This document shows, one piece after another, positions 9,247 through 21,895 of a stretch of DNA of 64,000 bases (positions within the stretch are counted from its first letter, which is position 1; the number at the start of each line of letters is the position of its first letter). A program made the translations under genes and the position numbers. The notes beneath the pieces are model-generated. The model made no database searches, was not told the DNA's origin, and saw only the letters and a program-made list of their open reading frames with translations. Origin of the DNA: Liriodendron chinense (taxonomy: Eukaryota; Streptophyta; Magnoliopsida; Magnoliales; Magnoliaceae); contig PVNU02000868.1 in NCBI GenBank assembly GCA_003013855.2, positions 1,364,001 through 1,428,000 of the forward strand, written 5' to 3'.

Positions 9247-12200
9247 TGTAACATCCCATAAAATTTCGTACAGAAACCCATGTATGAATGTCATACATTT
9301 CAATTAGCCTAACCTTTTTAACTTAGAAATCCCTAATTTAAGGTGGCTTAGACCGAGTTGACGTTCCTGCTAATTGCATGGCCTCCTGATGATAAACTTA
9401 GTAAGCCTAGACCCTAATTATCATACATGTCAAATCCCATTACCCAACCATACCAAATAGTGCCCCGAATGCTAGAAGAATTTGTAGACCATTCATTAGG
9501 ACGACTCTAAACACGATATTAAGTAGGAACCTCCGCCTCGACGGGCTTGACGACCCTCACGAGTAATTGAGCCAAGGTGGGGTGTCGAATCGCACAACTT
9601 GGGTGCAGGAGTATTGGTACATGGGATGTGTGAATCTGTCCAACAACGTCCAAGAAGTTAAGTGATTTATGTCCTTTTGAACTTTCCCTAAGTTGTGGGG
9701 TTTGAACCGTCAAAACGCTATAAAACTTAGGACTCTAACTTTAAATAATTCACTGCATGGTTTCTTAAAGCCACGACTCGATCGATAATCAGTGACCGTT
9801 AAATAGATATCATGTTATAGCCATCGATCGCCACATCCGAATTGCGAAAGATCAAGACCTTATGTAGATTTTCTCACTTAGTAACTATTCCCCGATTTAG
9901 ATGAACCTGAGCAGTGACGCAGGGGGGACGTGGTAGGTCGATCACCGTCTCGCTAACCGATTGTTTCTCGAATCCACGAGAAGAAATAAAAGATAAAAAG
10001 AGGAAATAAATTCTGAATAATTGCTTTATTGATGATTGAATGAATAGAAACGAAATTACAATGCATATAAATAGGAAACTAAACCCTAGGTAAAGTATCA
10101 AACTCCAACTCGAACTCAAATTCCTAGAAATAGAAGTCGTTCAATCCTACTAGAACTCTTGGTTTTTGGCCAAAAATAGAAAGTTATCAAACGGCCTCAA
10201 CCAAGTTGTTCTATTAAATATTATAAGCACTTTTCATGTTGGGCACTAACTCTAAAGCCCTACAGATCCAAAGTTATGATTGAATTAAAACTTACTATAA
10301 ATAGTAAAATTGAAAATAAATTAGCCTAATGACCGTCGATATGGTCGAATCTTGCGATTCGGGCATGGGCAACCCGGCATAGTGGGTTGGTTGGCTAAAG
10401 TAGCTCGAGCTACCCCAAATTGATATATTATATGTCCCGAAACTCATTCCGGATTGCAAGATACGGCCAATTTATCCTGACGGTCCGGATCACTTTGACT
10501 CCGACCGGTCTTCTTTTGATCCATCCGGGCCATGAAATAATCGACGACCCGTTCTACATCAAGCAGGCCCCAATGGGTACCAAATAATAGGATTAGCCTA
10601 CCCCAAGGGTCGTATAATCAATAACAAGTGTCTTAGGGCCATTTGCAACCCATCTGAGGGTATAAATAGCCTGAATTTAAGGTATTTCTCCCCAAATCCA
10701 AATTTGGTATTGTTTGGAGAGAAAGAGGTTGAGAAGAAGAGAAGTGGGTGGAAGGCCTTGAGGGTGGTGGTTGCTTGAGCAAGCTAAGATCCATCACCTA
10801 AAGGTGTGAGATCTTCACTCTTGTCTTCGACTCCTTGCTAGTCTCGATTTCTCTTGCGATCGGAGGTAAGGCTTAATCATACCTTTCATTCCAACATATT
10901 CTAGGGTTGAGCTTATGAATCTCACCCTAACCTTATCTTATATATAGGCATTGCTGAATTCCGTCAATATTAACCCTAGACGCTTGGACAACTAAAAAAA
11001 TTATAAATCCTAAGGTGTGGAATATACTTCTAGGTTTACATTTATCAACCATAGACAATCTTAGAGAATGATTAGTTAATGCAAGTAGGATCTATGGGGT
11101 TTAAATGCTTTTATTTGTTTATTAATTGCAACCGTTTACTTTTGCATTGCTAGGTAGCATGAATGGTTGATGAAATGCTTGAATGACATAAATCTAATAG
11201 TTTGGCATGCATTTATGACTTGATACTTGCTTGACTTATTAGAGTGTGAAATATTGATATTGTGTTGGTATGGTCACACTTGATGAATAACTCAAATGCT
11301 TATGAATATGCTCTATTTGTGTAAGTTGAGATAGAGTTTTTGGTAGGGAGGGATTGGCTAAACAAACAAATGTTAGGGGTAGCTCGATTGGGTTGGTTAC
11401 CTAAGACTAGTTCGATTGATCAGGGGTGAACCTGGACGACCAATAGTAGTCAGACTATGCGAGTCGCTTTGCACCTATGTTGGTCCAGTTGGAGTTCCCT
11501 CATATCAATCGGATCTGTCTAATACAATGTTGAGTTTATTGTTAATTATTGTTGAATCATGTTTTATTGAATTCAGAATACTATCGTTACCGGTGGAAAC
11601 GAATCCACCTATAATTGTTAGTACGATACGATCCCACCAAAGTCTGAGGGACCGGACATGGTAGTATGGGACACCATCTCCCAGCCATCACCCTATGCTG
11701 GGGTGACGAGCCTCCCCGTAGTGTCCATTGAGCAATTGTGAGGGTGACGAGCCCTATCGGTGTTAATCGAGATGGCTGACGAGCCCTTGGTTATGAAAAG
11801 AGAAAGTAAGAAAATTGTACAAGTTATGTGGTTGAAGTCGATATTCATGGGTTACTAGCGATGATTAGCGACACACTGTAAGGAGCCAAATGGTCCAGTT
11901 TAGGACCAGAGATATGACGATAGTATCCCAGCTTCACCAATTTTACTAGATGAGAAATTATCTACTAAGGGCAAAACTAATCATGCATGCTTATCATGGG
12001 TAATCCAAGTAACTATCTAACTGTTAGAAAGGCCAATATACCAAATATTTACCCTCATACTCGCATTGTGAGTGCTTGGTTGGCTGTTAGAAAGACCAGT
12101 ACACCATTTGATAATTCATTAAACCTTATTCGAGATACGCAATGTGCACGATATCATAACATTCATGCACTAAGTAAACTAGTGTAGGAACTTGTATGTT

Positions 12201-12640
12201 TTGTGTGTAGTCATTATCTAAGCCTGATTATTTCGATAACATGCTTAACTTAGAATTATAGTTCCACTAAGTCGATCACTCACTCCTACCTGGGATGGTG
12301 TTTTAAAAAATCAATCAGACTCTATCTTAGATGCAGATATGTTGGAGGCGAATGCCTTGCAAGCGGAGTTTGAGGATTTTACTGAGGACTTCTTGTACTT
12401 TCAATTTTCGGATGGCTAACCATACTTGGAGTACTGATCGCTCTTAGGGCATTTTGGGAGCCGAGGGCACATTTATTTTGGTTGACTTATTTTGGCTTGG
12501 ATGGTTGGATTTGTATTTGAGGGGCCACCTGTTGTATGGACCCCGTATTTTTATGTTGGAGATGTATACACTTTAATTTTAGGTCAAGTTAAATTTAAAT
12601 TCAGTCTTTATGTTGAGCCTTGAATATTGCATCTTTATCC
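9247..12640 (+). mobile_element. Probable long LTR or LTR-retrotransposon remnant
   Basis: It begins TGTAACATCCCATAAAATTT, the usual opening of long plant gypsy-type LTRs. At about 10662 there is a TATA-like TATAAATAG followed by a purine-rich leader (GGAGAGAAAGAGGTTGAG, from about 10715). An exon-donor-like GGAGGTAAGGC lies near 10862. The region 12270-12470 (CACTCCTACCTGGGATGG and onward) resembles the 3' part of such LTRs. There are no long frames. The right end and a target duplication were not found, so the extent is approximate. Confidence 0.45.
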
Positions 12641-14807
12641 CCAATTTCATGTTATATTTACATGAAACAATGTGGTTAATGAATTAACTTAAGCTTGTTT
12701 TCATGAATGTAGGTGATTGAGAGAGATTTGTTAGAAATTAAGTTAAGTCTAATGATGTAGAGCTTTAAATGAACAAGTTTCAGCAACTAAGAGACATGAA
12801 AAAACCAAGTATTAAAGATCTGAAGCTTAAAAGATGAAATCTGAAAGTTTCAGATTTTGATATTGATCTACAGGAATTTAAGATTCATCTACAGATTTTG
12901 AGATTCATTTATAGGATTTTGAGATAAATCTCAAATCCCTAGAAGTGCTGCTGGACTAAAGTGTGGGTTATCAATTGATCGACAAGGCCACTTGCAATTG
13001 ATCGCTCACTCGCAAAGTTGCTGAAATTGCTGCTGGACCTTGCTGGACTAAAAATCGGGTCATCGATTGATCGCCTGACTACCTACGATTAATTGGCCGA
13101 GCGATGAAATTTTCAAAAAATTGATGATTTGTTACCGGAACTCTTTGGACACTTTTTGGACCTAGTGATTGATCGCTCGACCACTTGTGATTAATCACCT
13201 GACCGCCCAAATGTTTAAATTTCTATTTAAACAATTGGTTTGAACTTGCGATTGATTGTCTAAATCAACCGATTGATCGGCTACCAACCCAACTACGTTA
13301 AGTCTTTCGTAAAATCCAGAAGATTCCAAGGTGGTGGCGGCTTTTTGCTATAAAATGACACCTCTACATTCGTTCTAAGGCATCTTAGAAGAATTTTGAA
13401 GTTGCTAGAGGTGGAGAGGATCAAAGTGGAGCTTCTACAACTCTGATTTTTAGGATTTTTTTAATTTTCTTATGTTGTTAGTAGTTTTTTTTTAATTTCT
13501 AGTTCAATCATGACAATGCTTGGCTAGACAGTTTGTACTTAGTTTTAATGTTCAATAATTCGTTTATTCAAGTACTCTAAGCTTTGGTTTTGAATTTAAA
13601 TTTTTAGTTTGAATAAAGTTTGATAGTTTTAAACAATTTTGAGAGTTTGTGTACTTCAGACACAAATTGCTTGCAAGTTTCTGAGAATTGTCATTATGAT
13701 TTGATGATATTCAAATTGTAGTAACCCTAGATCATGTCATCATCTCATGGTATGACTGATGCTTTGAAGTGCTACTAGTTCTTATTCTCCATGAATAATT
13801 AAAACTAAAAGTAGAACTCAAAAACTGAGTTTAGTTGTTTGTGTGTTTGAATGCAATATCTTTCAATTAGATGAGAGATGGCACTTTAATTCTATCTGTG
13901 TTTGTGCTTGATGAATGGATTAGCATTGATCTATTACAAGTGGATCATCGACGATCTAATTACCTTCTTAATTCTCAGATTTCTTTTATTTACGTTTCTG
14001 TCTATACTTAGTTTTAGATTGTTGCATTACTCAACTTTTAAGTTCAAGTTATTAAAAGGATTGAAATTGGTTTATCCCTAATCCATGTGGATCGATCTCA
14101 GTCTTACGATCTAATTATTACTAATTCGCAATCTTGTACTTGGGGCGAGCGAACACTTTACTTATTACTTATATCAACTTTAAACTTGCATCTTAATGTC
14201 GTACAATCTAAACTTCATTAATCACGCTTCCACAAAAGCATAAGTAGTGCTTGGAATCTCAAGGATCAAGGTCACACTTGACCCTTAAAATTCAGGACGT
14301 TATGCAGAAGCAATGTCATCCATAGCTTGATTTGACTAAGATATATACCATCTTCATAACTGCAACAATAAATACTGCAGAATATGACATTTAGTGCTCA
14401 TGCATTTAAAACTTGTACATAATTAGTAAAAATTAGCAGGCCAATTTTTATTGAATTTAGACCATTGGATTAAATGTCCACCAATAACTATTGATAAAAT
14501 AAAATGGTATAATCTTTTTGTGTGTGGTCTCCTTAAATTATTTGCCACAATTTCAATCATTTAAACTTTTTTTTTACTTCTATGCCATCAGTACAGTATG
14601 GCATTTGTATATGTATCAAATATCATGCTATACAGACTATCAAAGGTTAAGCTCTCAAAAATAGCTCCGCATGGTTGAGAGAACAAGGGTTCACCACTAT
14701 GTCACCTATATACCCTTGTATGCAGGAGAAACTGTAAAATGATTCCACTTTTAGATCCATTTTATTTAAGGAATTTTACCTCATAAAATTTTAACCAAAT
14801 AATGCCC
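12641..14807. other. Gene-free, possible second long LTR-like block
   Basis: A TATA-like GCTATAAAATGACACC lies at about 13348. It is preceded by a 300-bp stretch repeating the phrase GATTGATCG and variants (12970-13290). Downstream is T-rich non-coding DNA ending in a block with GGGGCGAGCGAACACTTTAC near 14141. The pattern suggests LTR or leader sequence, but no termini, primer site or protein motif was found. Confidence 0.3.
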
Positions 14808-15184
14808 TTCCATGGTTGGTGAGTCATTGGCCAAAAAATCTAGCCAATCCATGACTTAGGTGGGCCACACAACAGACGAGTTGAGAGTGGATGCCCGACC
14901 ATTAAAACCTCCCTGATTGTGCATAGGGCTTACTGAGATGTGGTTTTGACATCTGCCCCATTCATTGTAGAGTTCACACGAGATTTTAGACTATTCCAAA
15001 ACTCAAGTGGACCACACCAAGTGATTTCAGATGTTTTAAGCATGATTTTTCATATTTTCATATGCTATGGCCCACCTAAGTTTTAAATATGACTGATTTT
15101 TGGCACATCCCACAACCTACATGGGACCTACCCAATGCAAGGCAAATGTCTATCACACATTATGGTGGGGCCCACGAAGCTGTA
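14808..15184. mobile_element. Family B element B2
   Basis: It matches B1 in order: GGTGGGCCACACAACAGACG, GTTGAGAGTGGATGCC, CAAGTGGACCACACCAAGTG, CATATGCTATGGCCCACC, and a right end CACATTATGGTGGGGCCCAC. The left terminus is degraded. Confidence 0.6.
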
Positions 15185-16339
15185 CACATTTCTGTGTGTG
15201 TAGGAAGTGAAGTCGAGAACTGTAGAGACAATGTGTTATGCATATAACATCCAATCGGTCTAAAATTGGAAAACCACCCTAATGTTCACACAATCCAAAA
15301 ATCTATCCATCGAGTCATCTAAACATGAATTTAGATGTTTTTGAGTGGTGTATATTAATTTCTATAGTTTGACCCATCATATCATATGAACTGTTAGGGT
15401 TTTGGTCCTTTTGTAATTATGATATAATACATCTGTTGGACAGGTTTGATGTCAGACATATTGCTGGTCGGCCTCATAACTCTTGATTCACCACTTTTTC
15501 AAGAAAACTATAGTGTTTAGATAATCTCTAAAAAATCGGCACTGTAATTTTCACCGGCAAGGAAATTAATTGGTAAAATCCAATCCCTCTTTTAGGATAG
15601 AATTCTTCCTCTAAGAAAAGCATGGTATTAAATGAAACATGCGTTTGGCGGACCATGGAATTATAATCAATAAATTAGATTTTGCAACTAATGCTAGTCA
15701 CCTGTATACACCTGCAACTCGATTGTCACATATAAAAGGCAGAACTAGTTGGACAGCATGGATAAACACACCTGCAACTCGATTGTCACGTATAAAAGGC
15801 AGAACTAGTTGGACAGCATGGATAGACACGCACATCAACATGTGGCCACACAGGTAATCGATTTTGAAATCCACCGGAAATCCCACCGTATCTCTTGTTA
15901 GGATGGGATAATTTGATACCTAGATTAATCCAATCTTTTCTATTACTTCCAAACACCAGTCGGAATTTAATTGAACTAAATGCAATTCCATGCCACCTAA
16001 TCACATGATCCATGCCCTAAAAATGTAGCCAAAATGAGAGTTTTTTAACAGTTTATCCCTACCTAATCTCCATCAGGCAAAGCCCAAGGTAATCTAGCCC
16101 ATTGGTCGGTTGGGTCCCACCCTAGATGGACATAAGCATTTAAAAAAAAATCCTAAATTGAAAAATTATAGCTTCCAATTCTAGGACCTTTCAGTCGATT
16201 GAGGGTTACAACTGTATATTATATCCATGTTAAGTCCCACCATATAGAATGGTCTGGATTGCTTGATCATTAATCCCACTCATACAACTTAAAACCGGAG
16301 TACAGTGTACCCTTCGAGTCATATGACTCTCGACCCCAC
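15185..16339. other. No gene; contains a 60-bp tandem duplication
   Basis: Non-coding. The only clear structure is two consecutive near-identical 60-bp units at 15711-15770 and 15771-15830, each with CCTGCAACTCGATTGTCAC, TATAAAAGGCAG and GGACAGCATGGATA. The open frames across it simply follow the repeat. A short GTCCCACC-type repeat phrase occurs near 16115. Confidence 0.6.
15711..15830. repeat. Tandem duplication, 60-bp unit, two copies
   Basis: The copies differ at only a few positions (CACATATAAAAG versus CACGTATAAAAG; GATAAACACA versus GATAGACACG). The unit boundary is set by exact 60-base spacing of CCTGCAACTC at 15711 and 15771. Confidence 0.95.
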
Positions 16340-17290
16340 TGTCGTATTTTAAATGAATTTTAAAATAAAAAAATGTGTTTCAAATTTGGATTTCCCTCCA
16401 TGTTTCTATTTTTGAAAAAGTTTTATCTTTTAGTGCTACTCTTTAGTCCCACATCAGAAATGAACAAAAGAAATATTAAAATTATAAGATGGAGTTTTGG
16501 CATTGGGCTTGAGACCCTTCTCAGGGGGCATGTGAATTTGGTACAATGGGGGGGCTATGCCATTAGCTCAAATCTATGCCATTGACCACACGCGCGCGCG
16601 CGTGCGCGCGCCCATCCGCCGGCCGGCCGGCCAAGCCGAGCCGTGCCGTCGCCGGTGTCGGTGCCGGGCCGGGCCGGGCTCGGGCTCGGGTCCGGGTCCG
16701 GGTCCGGGTCTGGGTCTGGGTCTATGTGGGATTGAGAGTACACTCGCACTAAACGATTTTCCGTGAGTATACTCGCACCTGTCTTTTTACACGAATTTTC
16801 AAACCAGAGAAATGCATATGTTCGGGTGGTCACTCCTGTTGGGTTTAAACCCAACGGACCTAACCCATTTGAAGCAGTGCTTAGGCACCTTATCTCGGTC
16901 TATATATAGACCTGTCCTCTCATCCGTTTTTATACTCTGAAATATCCGTTTTCCTTCTGGTTCTTCAAAATACTCTCCGGTTCATTACTGTTTGTCAACT
17001 GAGTTTGCAAGTGAGTCAATCACTTCGGGTTTAAGTTCTGCACGCTGGTTCGAGCCCGTGTACAGCGAGTGCACCGTTGGGACCGGGCAATAGTCATTGT
17101 ATCCTAGAGGCCAACTGTCCAAGAAATCCTGTTACATTTGGGACGCGGCCCAAGGAGGGCAGATTTGGTTTCAAGCCGAGTGAGTCAGTCACGCCTCGAC
17201 TCAAACACATAAGTTCGTTTTTCTTTAATTTATTATTTAAATTCTGTTCTCGATTTTTAATCTACTGTTTTCAGCAATTAAATTCCAACA
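16340..17290 (+). repeat. 5' LTR of the complete Copia element
   Basis: It begins TGTCGTATTTTAAATG and ends AATTCCAACA. A TATA box (CTATATATAGACCTG) lies at about 16900 with transcript leader sequence after it. A GC-rich simple-sequence block occupies 16588-16725. It aligns with the right LTR over its full length with scattered substitutions and small indels. Confidence 0.9.
16588..16725. repeat. GC-rich simple-sequence block in LTR
   Basis: A CGCG run, GGCCGGCCGG repeats and then tandem GGGTCC/GGGTCT hexamers follow one another. The corresponding block in the right LTR (22155-22290) has different repeat numbers, as expected of slippage. Confidence 0.85.
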
Positions 17291-17462
17291 ATCTTGAAAC
17301 CATATTCATTATTGTTGGAAACAGTAGATATCTGTTTCAATACTTGTTCGAAAACAGAATTATTTTCTTCTTCTATTGACCTTTCTAAAATTAGTATTTA
17401 ACTGATTTATTCATTCTATAACTGGTTGAAAACCGAGTCACAACCAGTTTCTTTTGTAATCA

Positions 17463-18318
17463 ATGGCCACCATCACAGTAAACCCTACGACTGAACTGTC
17501 CAAAATCGAGCCGTTCGCTGGACAGAATTTCAAACGGTGGAAACAAAAGATCAGTTTTGCATTGCAAACTCTAAAGGTCTTCTACATTCTTTCGGATTCA
17601 TTTACAGTTGATCCAACCAATGAAACTGAATTAGAGATGCCAATAATTGTAAACACTATATTCTAAACACCTTGTCTAATGAACTATATGATATATATGT
17701 TTCTTATGAATCTGCTAAAGACATCTGGACTGCACTAAAAAAGAAGTACGTGCTTGAAGATGCAGGTTCTAAGAAACATGCTATCGCTAATTTCCTTCAT
17801 TATGAAATGATAAACGATAAGTCTGTCACGAACCAGATTCACGATTATCAAAATCTGGTACATGAACTTACAATTGAAGGAATGAAAATGGATGAGGTAT
17901 TCTTATCAGGAGCTCTAATTGAAAAATTACCTCCTTCCTGGAAAGAATATAAAAACAGGATGAAACATAAGAAAAATGGTATCTCTTTAGAAAATATAAT
18001 CGTACATATAAGAATAGAAGAAGCCAACAGAAACAGGGATCAGATTGAGAAAGTAAACGGGTCAATATCTAAGGCCAACCTGGTTGAAACAAGTCAGGCA
18101 CAAAATAACAAAAAGAAAGGAAATTGTTACAACTGTGGAAAGCCTGGTCATCATTCTAAAGAGTGCAGGCTCAAAAAGAAAATAAATGGACAATTCAAGA
18201 AGAAAGGGGGTCCTGTAACTATTGTAAAAAGCCTGGACATTATGAAAATCAATGTAGGCTCAAGAAAAAGAATACGAAGTCATAAGTCAATCTCACTGAA
18301 GCTGAAGAAAATTCGGAC
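17463..18318 (+). pseudogene. Copia gag (nucleocapsid) with frameshifts
   Basis: Gag, which forms the virus-like particle and binds RNA, starts at ATG 17463 (MATITVNPTTELSKIEPF). It is frameshifted near 17650, so the continuing reading (LSNELYDIYVSYESAKDIW) is in another frame from 17672. There are two zinc knuckles of the CX2CX4HX4C type. The first, intact, is at 18125-18166 (CYNCGKPGHHSKEC). The second, at 18214-18255 (CNYCKKPGHYENQC), is in a different frame because of a one-base loss just before it. The second knuckle is in the same frame as the protease that follows. Domain content is complete but the reading frame is broken twice. Confidence 0.9.
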
Positions 18319-19432
18319 ATGATTGTCGTTGTAGTGTCCGAAATATTCCTTATAAACAATATGAAATGGATATTAGACACCGGGGCAACTCGGCATGTAT
18401 GTAAGGATCGAAGCATGTTTACCTCCTATCAGGCGACAGGGGATGAAGAACAAGTGTTCATAGGAAATGCTCGATCTTCTCCAGTTGTTGGAAAAGGAAA
18501 TATTCTTCTGAAGCTCACATCAGGAAAGACTTTGTTGCTAAAGAATGTGCTACATGTGCCTGATATTCGTCGCAATCTGATCTCTGGTTCGCTGCTCAAC
18601 AAGGCTGGGGTTAAACTAGTAATAGATTCTGATAAGCTTGTAATGACAAAAAATGGAACTTTCCTTAGAAAGGGCTACTGATGGTCTGTTTGTTGTAAAC
18701 GTTTCATATGATAATAATAAGATGTCATCCAGTTCTGCTTATATTGTTGAATCTCTTTCATTATGGTATAGTAGACTAGGCCACGTGAACGTAGAATCCT
18801 TGAAAAGAATGAAACGAATAGGATTACTACCAGATATTACAATCGATAACATTGGAAAATGTGAAACTTGTATAGAATCCAAGTTCGCTAAGAAATCTTT
18901 TAAACTTGTTAACAGAAGTTCTGAATTATTAGAATTAATACATAGTGACTTAGGTGATTTTAGGAATCACATGTCTAGAGGAGGCAAAAGATACTATGTG
19001 ACTTTCATAGATGACTATTCTAGATACACTAGAGTATATCTTCTAAGGAACAAAGATGAAGCCTTAGAATCACTCACTAAGTATAAGACAGAAGTTGAAA
19101 ATCAACTTAGTAGGACTATTAGAAGACTTAGGTCAAATAGAGGAGCTGAGTATGAATCTTCACAATTCCGAGAACTTTGTGAAAAGAGTGGAATAATACA
19201 TGAAACTACTGCTCCGTACACACCAGAACAAAATGGAATAGCTGAATGCAAAAATAGAATATTGAAAGATATGATGAACGTTATGTTAAATAGTTCTGGT
19301 TTGCCCCTAAATATGCGGGGAGAAGCCATACTATCTGCTTATTATATTTAGAATAAAATACCACATAAAAAAACTGGTAAGACACCATATGAATTATGAA
19401 AAAATCATACCCCTAGTTACAAACACCTTAAA
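18319..19432 (+). pseudogene. Copia protease and integrase, broken
   Basis: The aspartic protease keeps DTGA at 18376-18387 in WILDTGATRHVC. A one-base shift near 18670 precedes the GAG-pre-integrase motif (LWYSRLGHVN). The integrase core shows the first catalytic Asp (HSDLGDF, codon 18947). The second position is Asn instead of Asp (RSNRGAEY, codon 19136). The Glu at codon 19244 (GIAECKNR) is 36 residues later, giving the expected D-x35-E spacing. The Asn replacement alone should abolish strand transfer. In-frame stops occur at 19349 and 19397, the second where the family normally has Trp. Confidence 0.9.
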
Positions 19433-21345
19433 GTGTGGGGGTGTCTAGCTAAAGTAGGATTACCTGAAACCAAGAAAAGAAAACTAGGTCCTAAAACATC
19501 TAATTGTGTGTCTATAGGATATGCAGAAAATAGTGCAGCATGTAGGTTTCTAGTCTTGAAATCTAAAGATAACATTCTAGATCCAAACACTATTATAGAA
19601 ACTAGAGATGCAGAATTTCTAGAAAATGTCTTTCCTATGAAGTCTAGATCCATAGAAATAAAAGACATTATTGGATCAAATCTTACTTCAACAAATAAAA
19701 GTATGGATATTAGTTGTGAAGTAGAACTAGAACCAAGAAGGAGTACGAGAGCTCGTAAGGAAACTAACCTAGGAGATGGGTTCTTTACCTTCTTACTAGA
19801 AGATGAACCCAAGACCTATTCAGAAGCCGTTAACTCTCTTGATGCATCATTCTGGAGAGAAGCTATAAAAGATGAATTAGAGTCGATTATATCTAATAAC
19901 ACTTAGAAACTTGTAGATCTTCCTCTTGAAAACAAACTTATAGGGTGTAAATGGGTGTTTAAGAAGAAGCTTAAACCAGATGGATCTATGATAAGTTTAA
20001 GGCTAGATTAGTCGCAAAAGGCTTTAAACAAAAAGAAAGATACGATTACTTTGATACCTATTCACCTGTAACTAGAATTACAACGATCAAGGTATTAGTA
20101 GCAATCGCATCTATATACAAGCTAGTAATACATCAAATGGATGTTAAAACAACTTTTCTAAATGGAGAATTAGAAGAGTAAATCTACATGGAACAACCTG
20201 AGGGTTATATAACTTCTGGAAAAGAACACAAAGTTTGTAGACTAATTAAATCTTTATATGGTTTGAAACAAGCTCCTAAACAATTGAATGAAAAATTTGA
20301 CAACGTCTTAAAGTCAAATGGATATCTTGTTAATGATGTGGATAGATGTATATATAGCAAATTCACTGATAATGATGGTGTGATAATATGTTTATATGTT
20401 GATGATATGCTTATATTTGGAACTAATGTTGATCTAATTAATTCAACTAAACATCTCCTGTCTTCTAACTTTGATATGAAAGACCTAGGAGAAGCAAGTA
20501 TGATATTAGGTATTCAGGTAATCAGAAAAGATGATAATATTATTTTGTCTCAATCTCACTATGTTGAGAAAGTACTAAAAAGGTTTAATCACTTTGACTG
20601 TTTACCTGTCAGTACACCATATGATCATATTATGCATCTCAAAAAAAATACAAAGAGTAGTGTATCTCAACTTGAGTATTCTCAATTAATTGGTAGCTTA
20701 ATGTATCTGATGAACTGTACTAGACCTGATATTACATATGCAGTATGTAGGCTAAGTAGATATACACATAATCATATATACGATCATTAGAATGCATTAA
20801 ATAGAGTACTAAAATATCTAAAAGGTACTATTGCATATGGCATTTGTTATACAGGTTATTCTCATGTATTAGAAGGATACATTGATGCCAATTGGATCAC
20901 TGATTCAGATGAAACAAAATCCACAAGTGGATATGTTTTTACTTTTGGTGGAGGTGCAATATCCTGGAAGTCTACTAAACAGACTTGTATTGCTCGATCT
21001 ACTATGGAGTCCGAGTTTTTCGCTTTAGAAAAAGCAGGTTCAGAAGCCGAATGGCTTATAAATTTGTTAACAGATATACCATTGTGGCCAAAACATGTGT
21101 CTGTTATTTCTATACATTATGATTGTCAAGCAGCTATTGCCAGGGCCAAGAGTAAGATATATAATGACAAAAGTAGACATATTAGACTGCGACATAACAT
21201 TGTGAGACACTTGTTGAATGATGGAGTCATAACTATTGACTTCGTAAGATCAGAAAAGAATCTGGCAAATCCTCTGATCAAAGGACTATCTAAAGGATTA
21301 GTCATGGAAACATCGAAGGGAATGGGGCTGAACCTAACTGAATGA
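19433..21345 (+). pseudogene. Copia reverse transcriptase and RNase H, broken
   Basis: This follows the integrase C-terminal part (HLKVWGCLAKVGLPETKKRK, then GYAENSAACRFL). The reverse transcriptase opening (FWREAIKDELESI, then a stop in place of Trp at 19904, then KLVDLPLENKLIGCKWVFKK) is frameshifted near 19990. The polymerase active-site motif YVDD is intact at 20395-20406. RNase H follows after another stop in place of Trp near 20788, with STMESEFFALEKAGSEAEWL at 20999-21058. The C-terminus ends TSKGMGLNLTE at 21345. A further stop at about 20179 breaks the palm domain. Confidence 0.9.
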
Positions 21346-21895
21346 GCTACCAGTGTCGGCAACCCAACCTATACAAGTGGAGATCCCATGCGATAGGTTC
21401 AATGGATAAACAACAAGACACTAGGAGACTGGGAAGCACTGCAGAGAACTTGCCCCTTCCTATGGTGTAGGCAATGCAAACAGCAACGTATGAGAGGATG
21501 AGTTTTTGAACTCTTAATGAATCCATGACCACTAGTGGTGTGTATCCAGTTGCTGTGTACATTGGAATGGAATTCACCTATATGAGTGTGGAAGTGAGGC
21601 CGCTTCATATGAGAATATATAAGCCGTTTCTCTAGAGCACTCATGAAAATTCAGGTAAAGGTGCATGGCCAAAATGGCACCAAACCGCAGAACCAGCTGT
21701 AGTCGAAAAGTTGTGTGAGTGGCATGTATGGCCGTTTACACTTAAAGGGTCAGGTTAAAGACCGATAGTCACCTAATTTCTGTAAACCTGTCTTGCTTAT
21801 TCTAAATGTCGATTAAAGTCGGATAGACATCGACACTATTACACAACTTTTCTAACTAATACCAAAGTGTTTTGAATTTGAAACATGTGGGGGAT

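Noticed and set aside
16557..16854. Open frames over the GC-rich LTR block coding for Asp-Pro or Gly-Pro repeats
   Set aside because: They are translations of GGGTCC hexamer repeats in an LTR. The opposite LTR has a different repeat number and frame.
17035..17070. GGTTCGAGCCC as a tRNA gene box B in the Copia LTR
   Set aside because: No matching box A or cloverleaf around it, and the same sequence recurs in the other LTR (about 22620).
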